Assembly: GCF_905147045.1 (NCBI RefSeq)
Contig: NC_065898.1
Location: forward strand, 6,758,001-6,822,000
Length of the DNA: 64,000 nt
From: Nymphalis io
Lineage: Eukaryota > Arthropoda > Insecta > Lepidoptera > Nymphalidae
Direction: 5' to 3'
The notes under the pieces were generated by a model. That model worked only from the letters and a program-made list of their open reading frames with translations. It had not been told where the DNA came from and made no database searches. Position 1 is the first letter of the stretch, and every line of letters begins with the position of its first letter. The position numbers and the translations under genes are program-made. Below are positions 12,101 to 24,251 of this stretch, in pieces.

Positions 12101-15100
12101 ACACGACTATCGATTCCCCATGTAAAGAAACTGAAGCCGAGTTAAAGTGATAAACAAAAAACTAACCTGTGTGCGTTCTTTTGTGTATGTTGAGTGTAGA
12201 TTTTTGCGCGAATCTCTTGAGGCAGACGTCGCACTGGTAGGGGCGCTCGCCGGTGTGCGTGCGGTTGTGTATTTCGAGGTACTGCTTGCAGGTGAAGGCG
12301 GCCGGGCACTGCAGACACTGGAAGGGCCGGCCCTGCACTGTAAGCATACCGGCAGTCAGTGCGCGTCCGCACAACCGTCCGTTCCTGTCGCCCCGCCACG
12401 TACCTGAGTGCGTCCGCTTGTGGATGTTGAGGCTGGACTTCTGCGTGAAGCGCTTCAGGCAGATGTCGCATTGATAGGGTCGCTCGCCGGTGTGTGTGCG
12501 CGTGTGTATCTCCAGGTATTGCTTGCAGGTGAAGGCGGCGGGACACGACAGGCACTGGAACGGTCTGCCCTGGACTGGTGCCCAACACAAACATTATAGC
12601 GGCGGCGAGCCAGCAAGGGCGCTAGTCGCCCTCGCCCTACGGAGATCGCGGCGCGGACTGGTCGCCGCTCGCCGCTAACTCCGCTCCAAATCTTTACTCG
12701 TCTAGCGCCTAGGTCGGAACGGTTCGCGCAAACATAAAAAAAGAGACACACGAGCACGCCAAATTAAAAATAATAGAGATTTGGAGGAGAGAGAGACAAG
12801 GGTGGAGAGAGGCCGGGGCGGGCGGGGGGCCAGTCCGGCCCGCGGTGTCACCCACCTGTGTGCGTCCGTTTATGTATATTGAGGCTCGACTTCTGCGTGA
12901 AGCGCTTGAGACACGCGTCGCACTGATAGGGCCGCTCGCCTGTATGCGTGCGCATGTGAATGTCCAGGTAGGGCCGGCGGGCGAACGCCGCGGGGCATCG
13001 CCCGCACGTGTAAGGACGCCCGTGCACTGCGCCCAGTGCACACACAAAAGCGAGTAACGCACGTCGCCGCCGCTCACGAGCCCGCTGCCAATGGCTCGCT
13101 CCGAGAGCACGGCTAAGCCCAATTTTAATACGCGGCGTCGAATAATACGGACACGGAGCCGCCAACATTGCGTTATTGCGGCGATTGCATTACCGCTTTT
13201 GTGAAAGAATTAATAAACGTGAAGATATGATGGTAACAGTAATGGCTAAACTTAGGAGATGATTACGGGTATGCGAGGGTTTAACGGTCGGCTGATCTAA
13301 AAAAGGCAGAAGGATATTCGGTGAGTGCAGAAGTACGTGAAAGCGCGCGTAGTGATGAGTTAAAAGAAATCGAGATGTTAGTCGAAAGCAACGAGATGGA
13401 AGCCGTCGAAAGGAGATCGTAAAACAACGGGTCGGGCTGGCAACGGAAAACAGGAAATAAGCATGACGCTAAATGAAATGGTATGAGCGTGTGACGAGTC
13501 GTAAATCGCTTATCGTACCGAAAGGAACTGCTTTTAAAGTGTATATGTGGGCTACTAACCCGTATGTATCTTTTCGTGCAAATTGAGCGCGCACTTCTGC
13601 GTGAAGGACTTGAGGCAGACGGTGCACTGGAAGGGCCGCTCGCCTGCGCCGCCACACACGGGCACGGGGGGACAGAGAAACAAAACAAAACCTCGATGGA
13701 CAAATAATTCTACTAAGCTCGCTCTATACCGAGTCGCGAACCACCACTACCATGAGGGAATTTCGACCAAGTTATTTGTCCATCTGACATTCTCTCGCCT
13801 ACGATAACTTAACAAAATCTCACAACGAACACATGCTTTACAGTTAAGTGTTTGTGAATAGTTTTTGAGCGCGTTCAACCCTATTGCAACAGTCCGTGGC
13901 TTTTAATCTTTATTAAACATTTTCAACAAAATATACGACTACTACAACACTTCCAAATCGCTAACCCTCATTACAAATAAGATTGGGAGCCCTTAAAACT
14001 ATTCACAATTAAGGTGTCAAAGTCACAACAGCAATAGTAGAGTACGTTTTTTCGATTGTGACTCAGATACCGTAGGAACATAAAATGAGATATCAAGGGA
14101 CCCACCGGTGTGTATACGTTTATGAGTGCCAAGGCTGGACTTCTGAGTGAACCGCTTGTCACAGATGTCGCATTGATAGGGGCGCACTTTGTTGATCAGC
14201 GATTGGATGTGCTCCTCTAGAAATATCAATAAAATACAGCTACAAAAACTGTTCTCGACGCACTCAACAAGGTACTGCCTAATATACGTGAGCTCTAAAA
14301 TTACAAATTCATTGTCTACTTAAGGAGTTTAGGGCAAAATGCCTACCGGTGTGTATTTTTCCGTGTCGGCCCAGGCTGGACTTCTGAGTGAAGCGCATAA
14401 AACAGATGTGGCACTGGTACGGCCGCACTTTCTCTAACAGGGCTCGTCTGTGCTCCTCTATAAGTTATACGAGTTTCGATATAGCATCACTGCATTCTCT
14501 CAAGAAATTTTATTTCATTTACACCTAACAAGTCTAACTGTACATCCGTCCACACACAGGGGGAGGCAGGCAGGCTACAAAGATCTCCCTAGCACCGATG
14601 GGATAAAAAACACTATAAGACGACTCGGATGAAACTGATTCATGCTGTTTTAAATATTTTTTATTAAATCATATGACCTAGCGTATATCTAAAATTAATT
14701 ATTAGTATAATTCTCTGCCTAGTACGCACTACTAAAATAAAGCTATCATCAAAATTATGTAGATTGGGCCGTACGGTGTGACACCGAATTTAATATAGCA
14801 TAGATGATGTGTATCGACTATGGGCGGTGTGTTTGAAACCCACCCGTATGTATTTTCTTGTGTCTGTTGAGGCTGGAGCTCTGCGTGAAGCGCATCTGAC
14901 AGAGCTCACACTTGTAGGGCCGGTCCTTCACCATCAAGGCTCGCATGTGCTCATCTAAAAGCGAGGCCACAATCCAAGACACTCTCCCATCGTTTCACTC
15001 AAGCCATAATAGGAACGCACGATGGACTCATGGTAGTGACACGCGCCAGCGAGCCCAAAGTGTATTCCGTACCTCCCCCTGTTTGCCTCTCATCGATGAA

Positions 15101-18100
15101 GCCTTCCTCACGCCCTGATTTCGTGCGAGATAATTTCACTACGTGACATAACTCAAAAACTATTCACATGTATATGTTAAGCATATGTGTTGTCAGTTTT
15201 GCCGCGAGCGAACTGTGAGTCGCACCAGTGTCGTAATATCGTTATCATCGTTTGTATAATTTAATACATAATGCATACAAGTAATATAAACTAATGTATA
15301 TCATTTACATATTCATCTTTAAAGGTTTCGTCCAGAGGCCACATGCTACACAATGTTTAGAGAAATACTTTAGAAAATGTAATCTCTACTTCTATATCGT
15401 TGCTGTTCGTATTATTATTTTGTACCTGATTACATTTACTTAAGAAGTATACAATACTAGCTAATATTACTTCACCCGAAGTTAAGCCATTAAGTTTATA
15501 CTATTTAATCAAATAAAAAAATAAAAAGCTGTTTCACAAAAATAAACTAATGCAGTAATAAAAACATAAAATACAATATAAATTAACTATCAGGGCGGCA
15601 GAACGGAGCCATTGAGAGTCGAGGAATAAAAAATAAAATCAAATATAAAAAAAATCAAACAAAACATACATCGTTATCGCGGAAACAGGAGGAGGTTGAC
15701 TTGATCGAAAATATATAAAATTCTAATTAAACGATTAATAAAAACAATCCCCTCATGGTATATTAAACATGGGAGTGTCGGTTCATATTTTCTTTACAAA
15801 TTACATGAAAAGGAATATATTGTATTCAAAATAATGTAACTTCCATAAAACATTCAAACAAATAAGTTCCACCATTCGTTACTTGGCTAACTTTATAAGT
15901 ACCACATTTGATAACGTTTAGAAAAAAAATCATTAGAGTAAGACGTGATATTGATACAGAATTAGAATCTGTTGAACTATAGTACAAGTAAACCTATGGA
16001 AATTACATTAGTATTCACATGAGATCAAAATACAGTGCAACCTCGATATAACAAATCGGAAGGGAACAATTAAATATTCGTTATATCAAGTAATTCGTTG
16101 AACTGGGGTTTTTTATGTTGAGGTTAGGTTGGTAAAAAAAATAGTTTTATTCACCTCAACATTATATAATTATTAGATTAAGAGTCATACATTGGTGGGA
16201 ACTTTATATAAAAGTTTTGGGTTGACAAATTCGTTAATTAGAGGTATATATACTTTTTCTTATTTCGAAAAATTCGTTATAAAGATTGTTCGCAAAAAAT
16301 GTTCGTAATGTAAAGGGATATTTTTCATTGTCTCTTATGGACAATTCAAGGAGATTACGAAGAATTTGTTATATCGAGGAAGTCGTTATATTAAAGTTGC
16401 ACTGTATATTTTGATGCAAATTAAAGATTTGTAACATGTATGTGGTAGCACCACACGTTGAAGTAAACAATTGACATGGTGACAATTGATCTCACATGCT
16501 AGTTTTATTACTTTACCGGCAAAAACTAGCCTCATTTTGAAAACATTTAGAAATAAATCATATGATATTTATAGAACAGACTTCAATTTTATGAAGCTAT
16601 TCTGTTAATAACATAAAAAAAGCATAATGTTCATAGCTGGTCGTCCCCCGTAACCCCGTTATAAAAATCCTTTATATATTTCCTTATAAATCGTATATTT
16701 TTTAATAACAATAACAATTTTCTAATGTTTATTTGAAACATTGTTATTTTTGAAAATATGTAATCGAAAGCCGACCTTAATCTTAGGGTAGGCATTAATC
16801 ATGAAGAATCGAAACTTAAAGCATCGTCGGCAATTGTTAACTTGCATCTAATTTAATACTCCTGGTTTACTAATTGTAATATAACTTTATTTTAATCTCT
16901 TTCCATTTAATTGTAAGCAATCAATTAAAAGCTTTCCATATCATTCTTACGTATATGTACTTTTTAGTTATATGTTATAACGTTTTATAATTAAATAGAT
17001 TTCATTTTGTTAATATACAATAAATAATTTTAATCGATTTTTCTACTGTCAATTATATAAAGCCGACAGACGGACGACCAGCGAGGGGAGAGGGGAGCGG
17101 CGGGTGGTATGTGCGTGCGTGTGTGTGTAGGGCGCACTCACCGGTGTGCACGCGCTTGTGCGTGTTGAGGCTGGATTTCTGCGTGAAGCGCTTGAGGCAG
17201 AGGTCGCACTGGAAGGGGCGCTCGCCGGTGTGCGTGCGCATGTGCACCTCCAGGTACGGCTTGCGACAGAACGCCGCGTCGCACACCTGCGGGACAAAGC
17301 GCCGCTGTACGAATACGTCTCGGCTGGTGGCGACACGAAGCCGTTAGTTTCACGGAGATGCGATTCATTTAGGAGAGTATTACCAAAACCGGCTCCATTT
17401 GAGATGATCCAATTAAAGAGTTTTTAAGGCCGAGTATGTTCATTTGTAAGATACAGATTTCGGTCTTTGCACTCCTAAAACCGGACTTATCAACTCTTCT
17501 TTATTATATTTTATTCAGAGGAAAGAAATATAGCTACAAATTATCTAAACAAATTCTCTAAGGCCATAAAAATAAAATTAATATTTACATTTAATAACCT
17601 GAGATCGAGAGAAATATCTATACTAAAACTCACCGTGCATTGGAAGGGTTTATTTCCTGAATGTAGCTTCATGTGGACATAGTAGGATGAAGCCGATGAA
17701 AGTACTTTTCCACAAACCTGAAAATCATTATTCATATTGATCTTTGTTATAAAACGAAGAGGTGAATTACAAGTACTATTACTATGGTAAATAAAATTAC
17801 TAATATATATATAATATTTTATTTAAGTTTTTATCTGTGTATAATTTTATAAATAATTATTAACAAGCAGTGTTTATTAGTTTTATTTAAAATAAAAGGA
17901 CGATTTTAGTAATAAGTCTTGGCATTGTTTTTCATTGAGAATAAAGTGTTTAACTGTGCCTTTAATTTAATTTAAAACAAATATCTAACCCTGGCAATTT
18001 TCTTAAAAAACATATTTTTGTTTTTAACTATACAAATTGTAGTTTATTTTTTTAATAAAGAATTTAGATATATAAATATGAATATAGAAGCTTGATATTC

Positions 18101-20641
18101 ATTATTCTTACCTTACAGGCCTGAGGTTTGGACCTTGGCATTCCTTGACCTCCATTTGAAACTTCCATTTTTGTTTGAACCGACCCCATATCAACCCCCA
18201 TACCCTGTTTATTTGAAATAATAGTTTAGGAAGGACATTATTAAAAGATATTATTATTAAAGGTAATACCAAATTGATGTTATAAATTTTGATATTACCT
18301 CTAATTGTGAAGAAAAATTCTTGATCAAAAAAGGTTAAATAAATTATGACTTACAGTTTAAGAATTTTTTTTGTTGTAAATGTTCTTAAAAACTATGAAA
18401 TTTATTTAAAATAAGAATAATTCTTTTAATATAAAACGAAATTGTATTTACATATATTTATATGAAAATGGAATTTTGTGTATGAATGAACATTAATGAC
18501 AATGACTTTTTGTTTGATTTTACTATAATAAATAAACAAGTTCATTATACAGAATAGTATGAGGTGATAAATGCAGCTCTGTATCATATTTTATCAAATG
18601 TTATGTACTATGTTATGTAAAGTACAATTTTAAAAATATGAATTTATCTTACCTGAGAACATTGTCGACCATCCATATCCATTTCAACCCCTTCATCTTC
18701 CATACCTTTGAAGCTTAGCTGTAACCACACATTATCAATTTTAACTTTTATAAATAACAACATTTTCAGGTTTATTTTATGAAAAACAAATTACAAAATC
18801 ATCTTTATTTTAGAAGAGACACAACTTGTGTTATTACTGCATTACGTCATGAGCAAATAGCAATATCAAGATTAATTATATTAACCTAACTTTCTTCATA
18901 TTTAAGTGTCGACAGTTTGTAAGACTTACATTGTCTACATCATCATCATGCATTTCATGTTGTTGGTGCTGTTCCAGCAGCTCCTGTTGGTGTTGTACTT
19001 GTTGTTGTACTATGAGGCTATCCTTCGAATCTTCTTGTGGGTGGTGTTGGTTCATATTTATGATACCATGGTTTGAATCTGAACGGACTATTGTTGGGGG
19101 ACCAGTATTTATATGTGGATGTGTGTAGAAACTGTAAATATAACTTTTGTTAATTTCATTTAAACTTATGGTAAAAATGAACACCAATTATCTTGGTAGC
19201 ATTATTATATTTTTATCCTCGGCTTATGTGACTTACCTCATAGGCTCAGCCTTAATCTGCTGTTCGAACATGGATATCGTGGCGAGTAGGTCGCCGGGGG
19301 GTGGCACGGGGACCCCCACGCCCCGTGCCACACCCCCGACGCCCACGCCCCAGTGTGCCGGGAAACTAATGGCGAACTGCTTCTTGCACCCCCATCATCA
19401 ACCACAACCTGCTGATGAAAAAAATTTCATTTAAAACATTCACCTAAAGGAAATAAATTATTGGTGTCCGACCTGAAGGTTTGTATAACCAATTCGGTTT
19501 TTTATTTATATTAGAACATTGAATAATGTACTTAGTTTTATGTTCCATTCACCAGAGAAAACTTGCCTAAAAATTTATTAAACCTAAATGTTCATCCATA
19601 ATTACTTGTTATTAACTTTATATAAGTACCGATCTTATTTAATTAAATAATAAATATTGTGTTGGTTTTTTTTATTATTTAAGTTATTTTGATTTTTTGA
19701 AGTTATTTATATAATTAAAATAGAAATCTGTTTTTTAGTACTAAGAAACTTTAATAATAAAAAGAACAGTATATATTTCTATGAAAGATATTTTCAAAAA
19801 CATAATGGAAATCAAAAATTAAAGTTAATCAAAAATTAAATCAAAAATTAAAGAAATTAAATCAAAAATTAAAATTAAATGAGCTTACTCGAGCATTGGT
19901 TTTTCATATTTAAGTTTACATAAAATTAGTTTTTGGTTTGTTCACCAAGGATATAAAAACTGTTATTATGCATTTGTTGCATTACATTTTCAAATCAAAT
20001 TGCATTTTTTGATTAGTTTTCAAAGTGGTCTAAAAAATTAACATAAAAACATAAGATATACTGATAAATATAAAAACCATAAAACAAATAGTATTTCATG
20101 TAACATTTTCCTGTTGAATAATAAAAATGAAACAAAAAACCATCAACATACTTTATTATAAAAAAAAAATGACAAAACATAAACAAAATCAAAATACATT
20201 TTTGCCAGTAAATGACTTACATGAAAGTGTTATTTAACTTTTGTAACAATTTTCATATACTACATGCAATTTACTTAAAATCATATTTTGTAATAAATTA
20301 GATTTTTTTTCTAATTAGAATTATTTATATATTTTTGTTTAATATCAACAAACCATTTGAAGTCATTTAATAATCTCCATAGGACATTGACTGAATGCTT
20401 GAATGATATATCATATAAGAACTTTGTCCAGTTGTATTTATGAGCTCAATAAGTTCAGATATGCGTGTTTATCTATTCGCTGTATGTGAGCATACATAAT
20501 ATATTACTTTTTGTTTATATGTGTTTAGTTTGCAATTTTAGTGGATAGTGTAAACAAAACTTAAGAAAAATTTTAATAAGCCTAAAAATTTAAATGGCCG
20601 ATCCTCACAGACCGTCTCCACCCAGCTTCCCCCCCTGCCAT
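9188..20641 (-). CDS. Multi-exon C2H2 zinc-finger protein (about 18 fingers)
   Basis: Likely a nuclear DNA-binding regulator. Exons assembled from GT-AG sites, in transcript order: 20641-20609 (putative start), 19408/19411-19237, 19131-18930, 18718-18653, 18204-18112, 17717-17634, 17286-17142, 14954-14844, 14457-14347, 14216-14106, 13643-13560, 13026-12856, 12574-12404, 12337-12167, 11990-11820, 11135-11066, 10357-10196, 9879-9745, 9434-9325, 9252-9188. Phases agree throughout except for one missing base in the second exon. The N-terminus is acidic and Gln/His-rich (IKAEP, HQQELLEQHQQ, MHDDDVDN). Fingers follow the C-x2-C-x12-H-x3-H scheme with TGERP linkers and the repeated signature KRFTQKSSLNIHKR. 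After the last finger comes an Asn/Ser-rich tail ending PHTPTPQPMPALRLAD. About 800 residues. I do not recognise the orthologue with confidence. The first exon (start MAGGEAGWRRS) is the weakest part. Confidence 0.88.
9253..9324 (-). other. 72-nt terminal intron of the zinc-finger gene, possibly retained
   Basis: The donor is T|gtgagt and the acceptor tgtgccccgcag. Splicing gives a C-terminus ending in a Pro-rich stretch and LRLAD, with a TGA at 9190-9188. Reading through instead gives 19 other codons and a TAA at 9271-9269. Both frames are open up to their stops. The spliced form is preferred because the site pair is strong and the Pro-rich tail resembles conserved coding sequence. Confidence 0.65.
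10718..11027 (-). repeat. tRNA-derived SINE (Metulj-like), copy 1
   Basis: On the minus strand it begins with a tRNA-like head (gagatgacccagtggtaag, then a box-B-like segment gttcaaacccg). It continues through gaaaacatcgtgaggaaatc and ends in cagcagtgggacattcacag. Related copies lie at 33040, 34607, 42778 and 49428. It sits in an intron of the zinc-finger gene. Confidence 0.85.
11820..13026 (-). other. Array of four 171-bp two-finger exon cassettes
   Basis: The exons at 13026-12856, 12574-12404, 12337-12167 and 11990-11820 are each exactly 171 bp, enter and leave in phase 1, and encode the same module: V(Q/H)GRP, a finger with CPAAF and YL(E/D)IH, a TGERP linker, then a finger with KRF(T/A)QKS(S/T)LNIHKR. 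Introns of only 66-281 bp separate them. They are clear tandem exon duplicates. The 145-bp exon at 17286-17142 carries a fifth, older copy of the module. Confidence 0.9.
14106..14954 (-). other. Array of three 111-bp one-finger exon cassettes
   Basis: The exons at 14954-14844, 14457-14347 and 14216-14106 are all 111 bp and phase 1 at both ends. Each encodes (D/E)EH followed by a basic linker, then RPY(K/Q)C and one finger ending in (K/R)IHTG. The linker replaces the usual TGERP. Any subset can be joined without breaking the frame. Confidence 0.88.
15000..16030. other. Large intron of the zinc-finger gene, nothing recognised
   Basis: AT-rich intron sequence between the finger exons at 14954 and 17142. 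No exon with finger residues was found on either strand. The only recognisable element in the intron is the MITE that follows. Confidence 0.5.
16033..16404. mobile_element. 372-bp pogo/Tigger-type MITE
   Basis: Flanked by TA on both sides (16031-16032 and 16405-16406). The outermost nine bases cagtgcaac are perfectly inverted. Just inside, cctcgatataacaaat is also present in inverted form but offset at the right end, where an extra ttaatataacgactt lies between. The interior carries several further copies of the core ttcgttatatc. Ends of the type CAGT..AACCTCGAT with a TA duplication are typical of pogo/Tigger elements, the same group as the dead transposase at 1-1171. It has no ORF. Confidence 0.85.
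19389..19393. other. Run of five C where the zinc-finger reading frame breaks
   Basis: On the minus strand, the exon upstream of this run reads open in one frame (VVVDDGG) and downstream in the frame one base away (CKKQFAISFPAHWG). That downstream frame fits the phase of all later exons. One additional G in the run would make the exon open from its acceptor to its donor. The cause is either an assembly or sequencing error in a homopolymer, or a real frameshift. Confidence 0.7.
19806..19880. repeat. Short tandem repeat, unit about 14 bp (aatcaaaaattaaa)
   Basis: Four to five imperfect tandem copies of the unit, some with spacer bases. A simple-sequence tract in the presumed first intron of the zinc-finger gene. 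Confidence 0.8.
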
Positions 20642-21322
20642 CAATAAAATGGCCAATTCGTTATTGAATTTTGTCCCCAACTTAAGCCGAAGATGCGCGA
20701 CGCCGGTTGTTATGAGAAGCGTAATTAATGACCACTACAATTGTAACGTAAACAAAAACTAGTCTACAAAGCAGTAAAATACTATTAGTATGGAAAGTTA
20801 TGTCATATCTTATGCCTAAATATGCAGAATGCATTTTTGCGATACCATCAATCGCCTATTAAAGACTTGTAAACACAAACATCGTTCACATATAAATACT
20901 TGCACTCGTAAGAAATTCTGATCTTTCATATTTTATGGAGGGAACAAACTACATTTTTTTTAATAATAATCATTTCATTTATATGCAAAATTATAAGTTT
21001 CATTACGCTTATTGTCTATCGTTATATATAGCAAAACTTAGTTTCTACTCACATAAGTAAAGAAACACCTAATAATAGTTGCGTGTGCAGAAACACATAA
21101 ATTAGAGCACTAATTACACAATTTTGTTAAGATTGGCCATTCGAATTATGTTTTTCTTAGGCACCGACATAAAATGGCTGCTACCTCATTGTTCTGCGCG
21201 TTCGTTCGTGCGCATAGAAGCCGTGAACGCTTGGGGACGACTTCTCCGCCAATTAAAATTGTGGCGCGAAATTTAAGGCATCGTTATAACTCACTACTTA
21301 TGTTAATTTTTATCTCTTTATA
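20642..21322. promoter_or_regulatory. Candidate promoter/5' region of the zinc-finger gene
   Basis: Lies between the putative first coding exon of the zinc-finger gene and the 3' end of the small gene to its right. The part around 21170-21270 is GC-richer (gcgcgttcgttcgtgcgc) than its surroundings, as insect promoters and 5' UTRs often are. No TATA box or initiator could be assigned with confidence. A 48-codon plus-strand frame starts inside it, at 21174. Confidence 0.3.
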
Positions 21323-21601
21323 TTAATTACAAATTTTAATAATAGCATAAAACATTATAAACGAAATTATAATCACTTGTACAAAAGCTAGAACGTAAAA
21401 TTGATTGTTGCATTTCTCTTCATCCACCTTAATATTGTTCGTCGTTTTATTGTTTTTTGTCATTATTTTATGCCGATGCCCAACTCCCTCCAGATGTTGA
21501 TTGAACTGATTATGTGAATTAGTAAATATATCACAAATCTTACAATGCCATCGACGATATTTTACAGAACGTGTATTTTTGAGATTTTTGTCTTCACCCA
21601 T
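21323..21601 (-). CDS. Small single-exon zinc-finger protein with C-terminal membrane anchor
   Basis: 92 residues, complete from ATG to TAA, without introns. Residues 20-45 form a jaz/matrin-type finger: WHCKICDIFTN, spacing C-x2-C-x12-H-x5-H with the GxxH turn (EGVGHRHK). Fingers of this class bind double-stranded RNA or RNA-protein complexes in known families (ZNF346, U1C, ZMAT). A short basic and polar linker follows, then about 23 hydrophobic residues (FYVLAFVQVIIISFIMFYAI) and a three-residue tail KICN. This is the layout of a tail-anchored protein with the finger facing the cytosol. I do not recognise the gene. It lies on the same strand as, and upstream of, the large zinc-finger gene. 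Expression is not shown by the sequence. Confidence 0.7.
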   Translation of the reverse strand: MGEDKNLKNTRSVKYRRWHCKICDIFTNSHNQFNQHLEGVGHRHKIMTKNNKTTNNIKVDEEKCNNQFYVLAFVQVIIISFIMFYAIIKICN

Positions 21602-24251
21602 TTGTTGTTAAAACTGTAAAAGTACTTATTTTAAAATAAAGTTCAACTTCAATACCAACGTAATGTTCTGAATCTCCGTGATCTTTATTAATCTACTTCG
21701 TGTAATTTTTACTGGAACGAACATTAAATAGGCAATATTATTTTCTTATAATGTGGGTAGTGGGTAGGTATGATAATAAATAATATTTTGGGTTACCTAC
21801 TTAAGTTTTAACAAAAGGATTAGGTTATTCTATATCACTATAATATTTACAACAATTACTTTATATATCTACTACTTAACATAATATATAAAAACATAAA
21901 AAAATATATAACAAAAGAATACAATATTATACAACAAAAATTTCAAATACAAAATTAGAAATTGGGTATTTAATGATTACGAGTTACATTTGAATAAATG
22001 TAAGTGTAATATCCTGTAGCGTACCACAAGATACGTGTGTATCTTTCAAATCATTTCTATACCTAGGGTTAACTAAATATAAGGAAAATTTAACCGTAAG
22101 TGTTAGGATATTATAAGATGAAAAATTTAATTACTGTTGGAATTGATAGGTATGATAAAATCAGTTACGACAATAAAATCAATCGGGAGATAGAAAATTT
22201 TGCCGTCCTTATTGTACTGTCTTTTAATCGTATTGGAATTTAAACAGTATTATTATGATTATTTCTTATTGGAATAAAGATATACCAACACATTTGTATT
22301 TTATAAGAATTATATTAAATTTTATACTTAATACTTATTGTAATGGGTTCATTAATTTGTATGTCTTATTTCATTTTTAACAAATATCGCAAAACATTCC
22401 TTTAAGAATTATATAAATAGACATTATTTAATCAAATTTGTAATTGTTTGTTTTAAAATTAGTATTATTTTTATTACTTTGTGAATTTTTTAAACAAAGT
22501 CTGTCTTTTTTCGTTTGTATAATCCGTAATAATAATAATATCGTGAATTATACTAATATTATAAAGAGAGAGCGCTATTTTTATGAATTTGTAACTGCGG
22601 CTTATATTATTCTTATTCCATATGGATATAGGCTATATATTATGTGTATATATATAAATTAATTGATTAAATTCATGAGATATTCGTTAACTAAGTCGGA
22701 AAAATTTGTGTACCTTGAAAATTCCACGGGATGCGCTACACTTTATCTTTAAAATTTTAGTCAAATAAAAAGAATTATTTGCAAGCAGTTTTAACATAGT
22801 TTAAGTATAAAGTTTAAATAAATATCTTAGGACTATTGTGAAATGAAAACTATTGCGCAATAAAAATAATTATGATGTTGGTCAACGGTGTCATGACGGA
22901 GCCGATAGCGCAAAGAATTTGTATATTCTAAATGAAAAATCAGATTGGTCCAAATTCGTCAAAAGGTCTGTTTCATAATGTGGGACGTATATAAGTTAAG
23001 CCAATACAATACAAGTCGTAGATAGAACTCTAAGAGACTTAAGTCCACAAAATTATTGGAGACATCATCTTAGTTTTTCGGGTCTTTCATAAAACTTTTC
23101 ATGGTGTCTAGGGGGATCCGTGTATATAGGTATATTTAAAGCCTACTTAAAGTTTTCTCCTTTATGGAACTCTAAATAATACTCGAATAAACATAGGAAG
23201 GCTCCTATGTTTATTCGAGTATTATTAATATAAGTAGGCACTTACGAGGTGGAGATACGCATTTTCGGATCCTCTGTTAGAAGCGACGGTAAAATAAATG
23301 CCTTCTCAAAATTGATAAGTTTGTTTTAAAATAAATTATGCCAACGTCTACTAAGATAGATATTTGTTCAACCCAGATGTTAGGGTGGGCCGCTAGTATT
23401 TAATAAATTATTATATTAATCTTAAACTGACAAGGTTATTTAAGGATAGTGAATTCCAATTAGTTAATAAATTTAGTAAGAAAAATTATTTTATGTAGTA
23501 TTATACCAAATCACAAGCCATGCAATGTCATAGTACCCAGACCGACAATTTCCTCCTTTTATGAATATGGGTATGAATAGGATAATTACGTTCCATATAA
23601 CATTTGGTGCCTATATAGGTGTGTAGAATATACATTCTTACTTAGAGTTAGGGTATGCATTTCGTATATGACGTATGTCTGTATGTGTTAATTAGTCGTA
23701 TGAATATTTTTGCACTAATAAATATGAAATTGTAAGTTCTCATTCCAAGTTTTTTCTGAATTTTTGGGAGATCTAATATGTTTACTTTTATTTATTTTCT
23801 GAATTATTCGTATTCATCTATATGGCTAGTTATATTTCACCTTGCATTGGTAAATACGCAGAGTATTTGTATTAACATTATTAATTTATTTTAAGAACTT
23901 TCCTTTTCTTAGTTGCTTTTTTTCATAGAAATAATTAGCTACAAGTAACAATAAAACTTGTAAGTTTTGATTTTTATGCATTATTAGAGAATTATTTACA
24001 ACTAAAAACTGAAATTAACATACTTTTTATTCAAATTAATTCAATAATTAAAATTTTAATACTTTTATATTTTATAAAATATCAATTTAATAATTATATT
24101 TAATACCTTTTTGAAAAACATTATGTTTTTTGCATTTATAATTCTATAACAAAAATACTTGCAATACAATACTTTCGCCTATATATTAAAAAAAAGTATG
24201 TCTCAAACTCGTTGATGAATAGTCTATGGTAATAAACTTTGACGTTTCGAA
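21602..24251. other. Intergenic, AT-rich; one perfect hairpin
   Basis: No coding signal or RNA gene recognised on either strand. The one striking structure is the near-perfect inverted repeat at 23175-23226, listed separately. The 72-codon frame at 22444-22662 is low-complexity AT-rich translation. Confidence 0.5.
23175..23226. repeat. Perfect inverted repeat, 24-bp arms, 4-nt spacer
   Basis: Arms 23175-23198 and 23203-23226 are exact reverse complements; the spacer is aggc. The arm begins aataatactcgaataaacat. Pairing stops sharply at both outer ends, so it is not part of a longer terminal repeat. Confidence 0.95.

Noticed and set aside
12142..12757. Additional long frames overlapping the finger exons, on both strands
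   Set aside because: The duplicated, GC-rich finger exons open other frames by composition; only one frame carries Cys/His spacing and consistent splice phases.
20594..20647. Plus-strand short ORF starting MADPHRPSPPSF, followed by AATAAA
   Set aside because: Only 17 codons and without context; the minus strand here reads as the likelier first exon of the zinc-finger gene.
22444..22662. 72-codon hydrophobic frame
   Set aside because: AT-rich translation giving Phe/Ile/Tyr-rich residues by chance; no start context or homology recognised.
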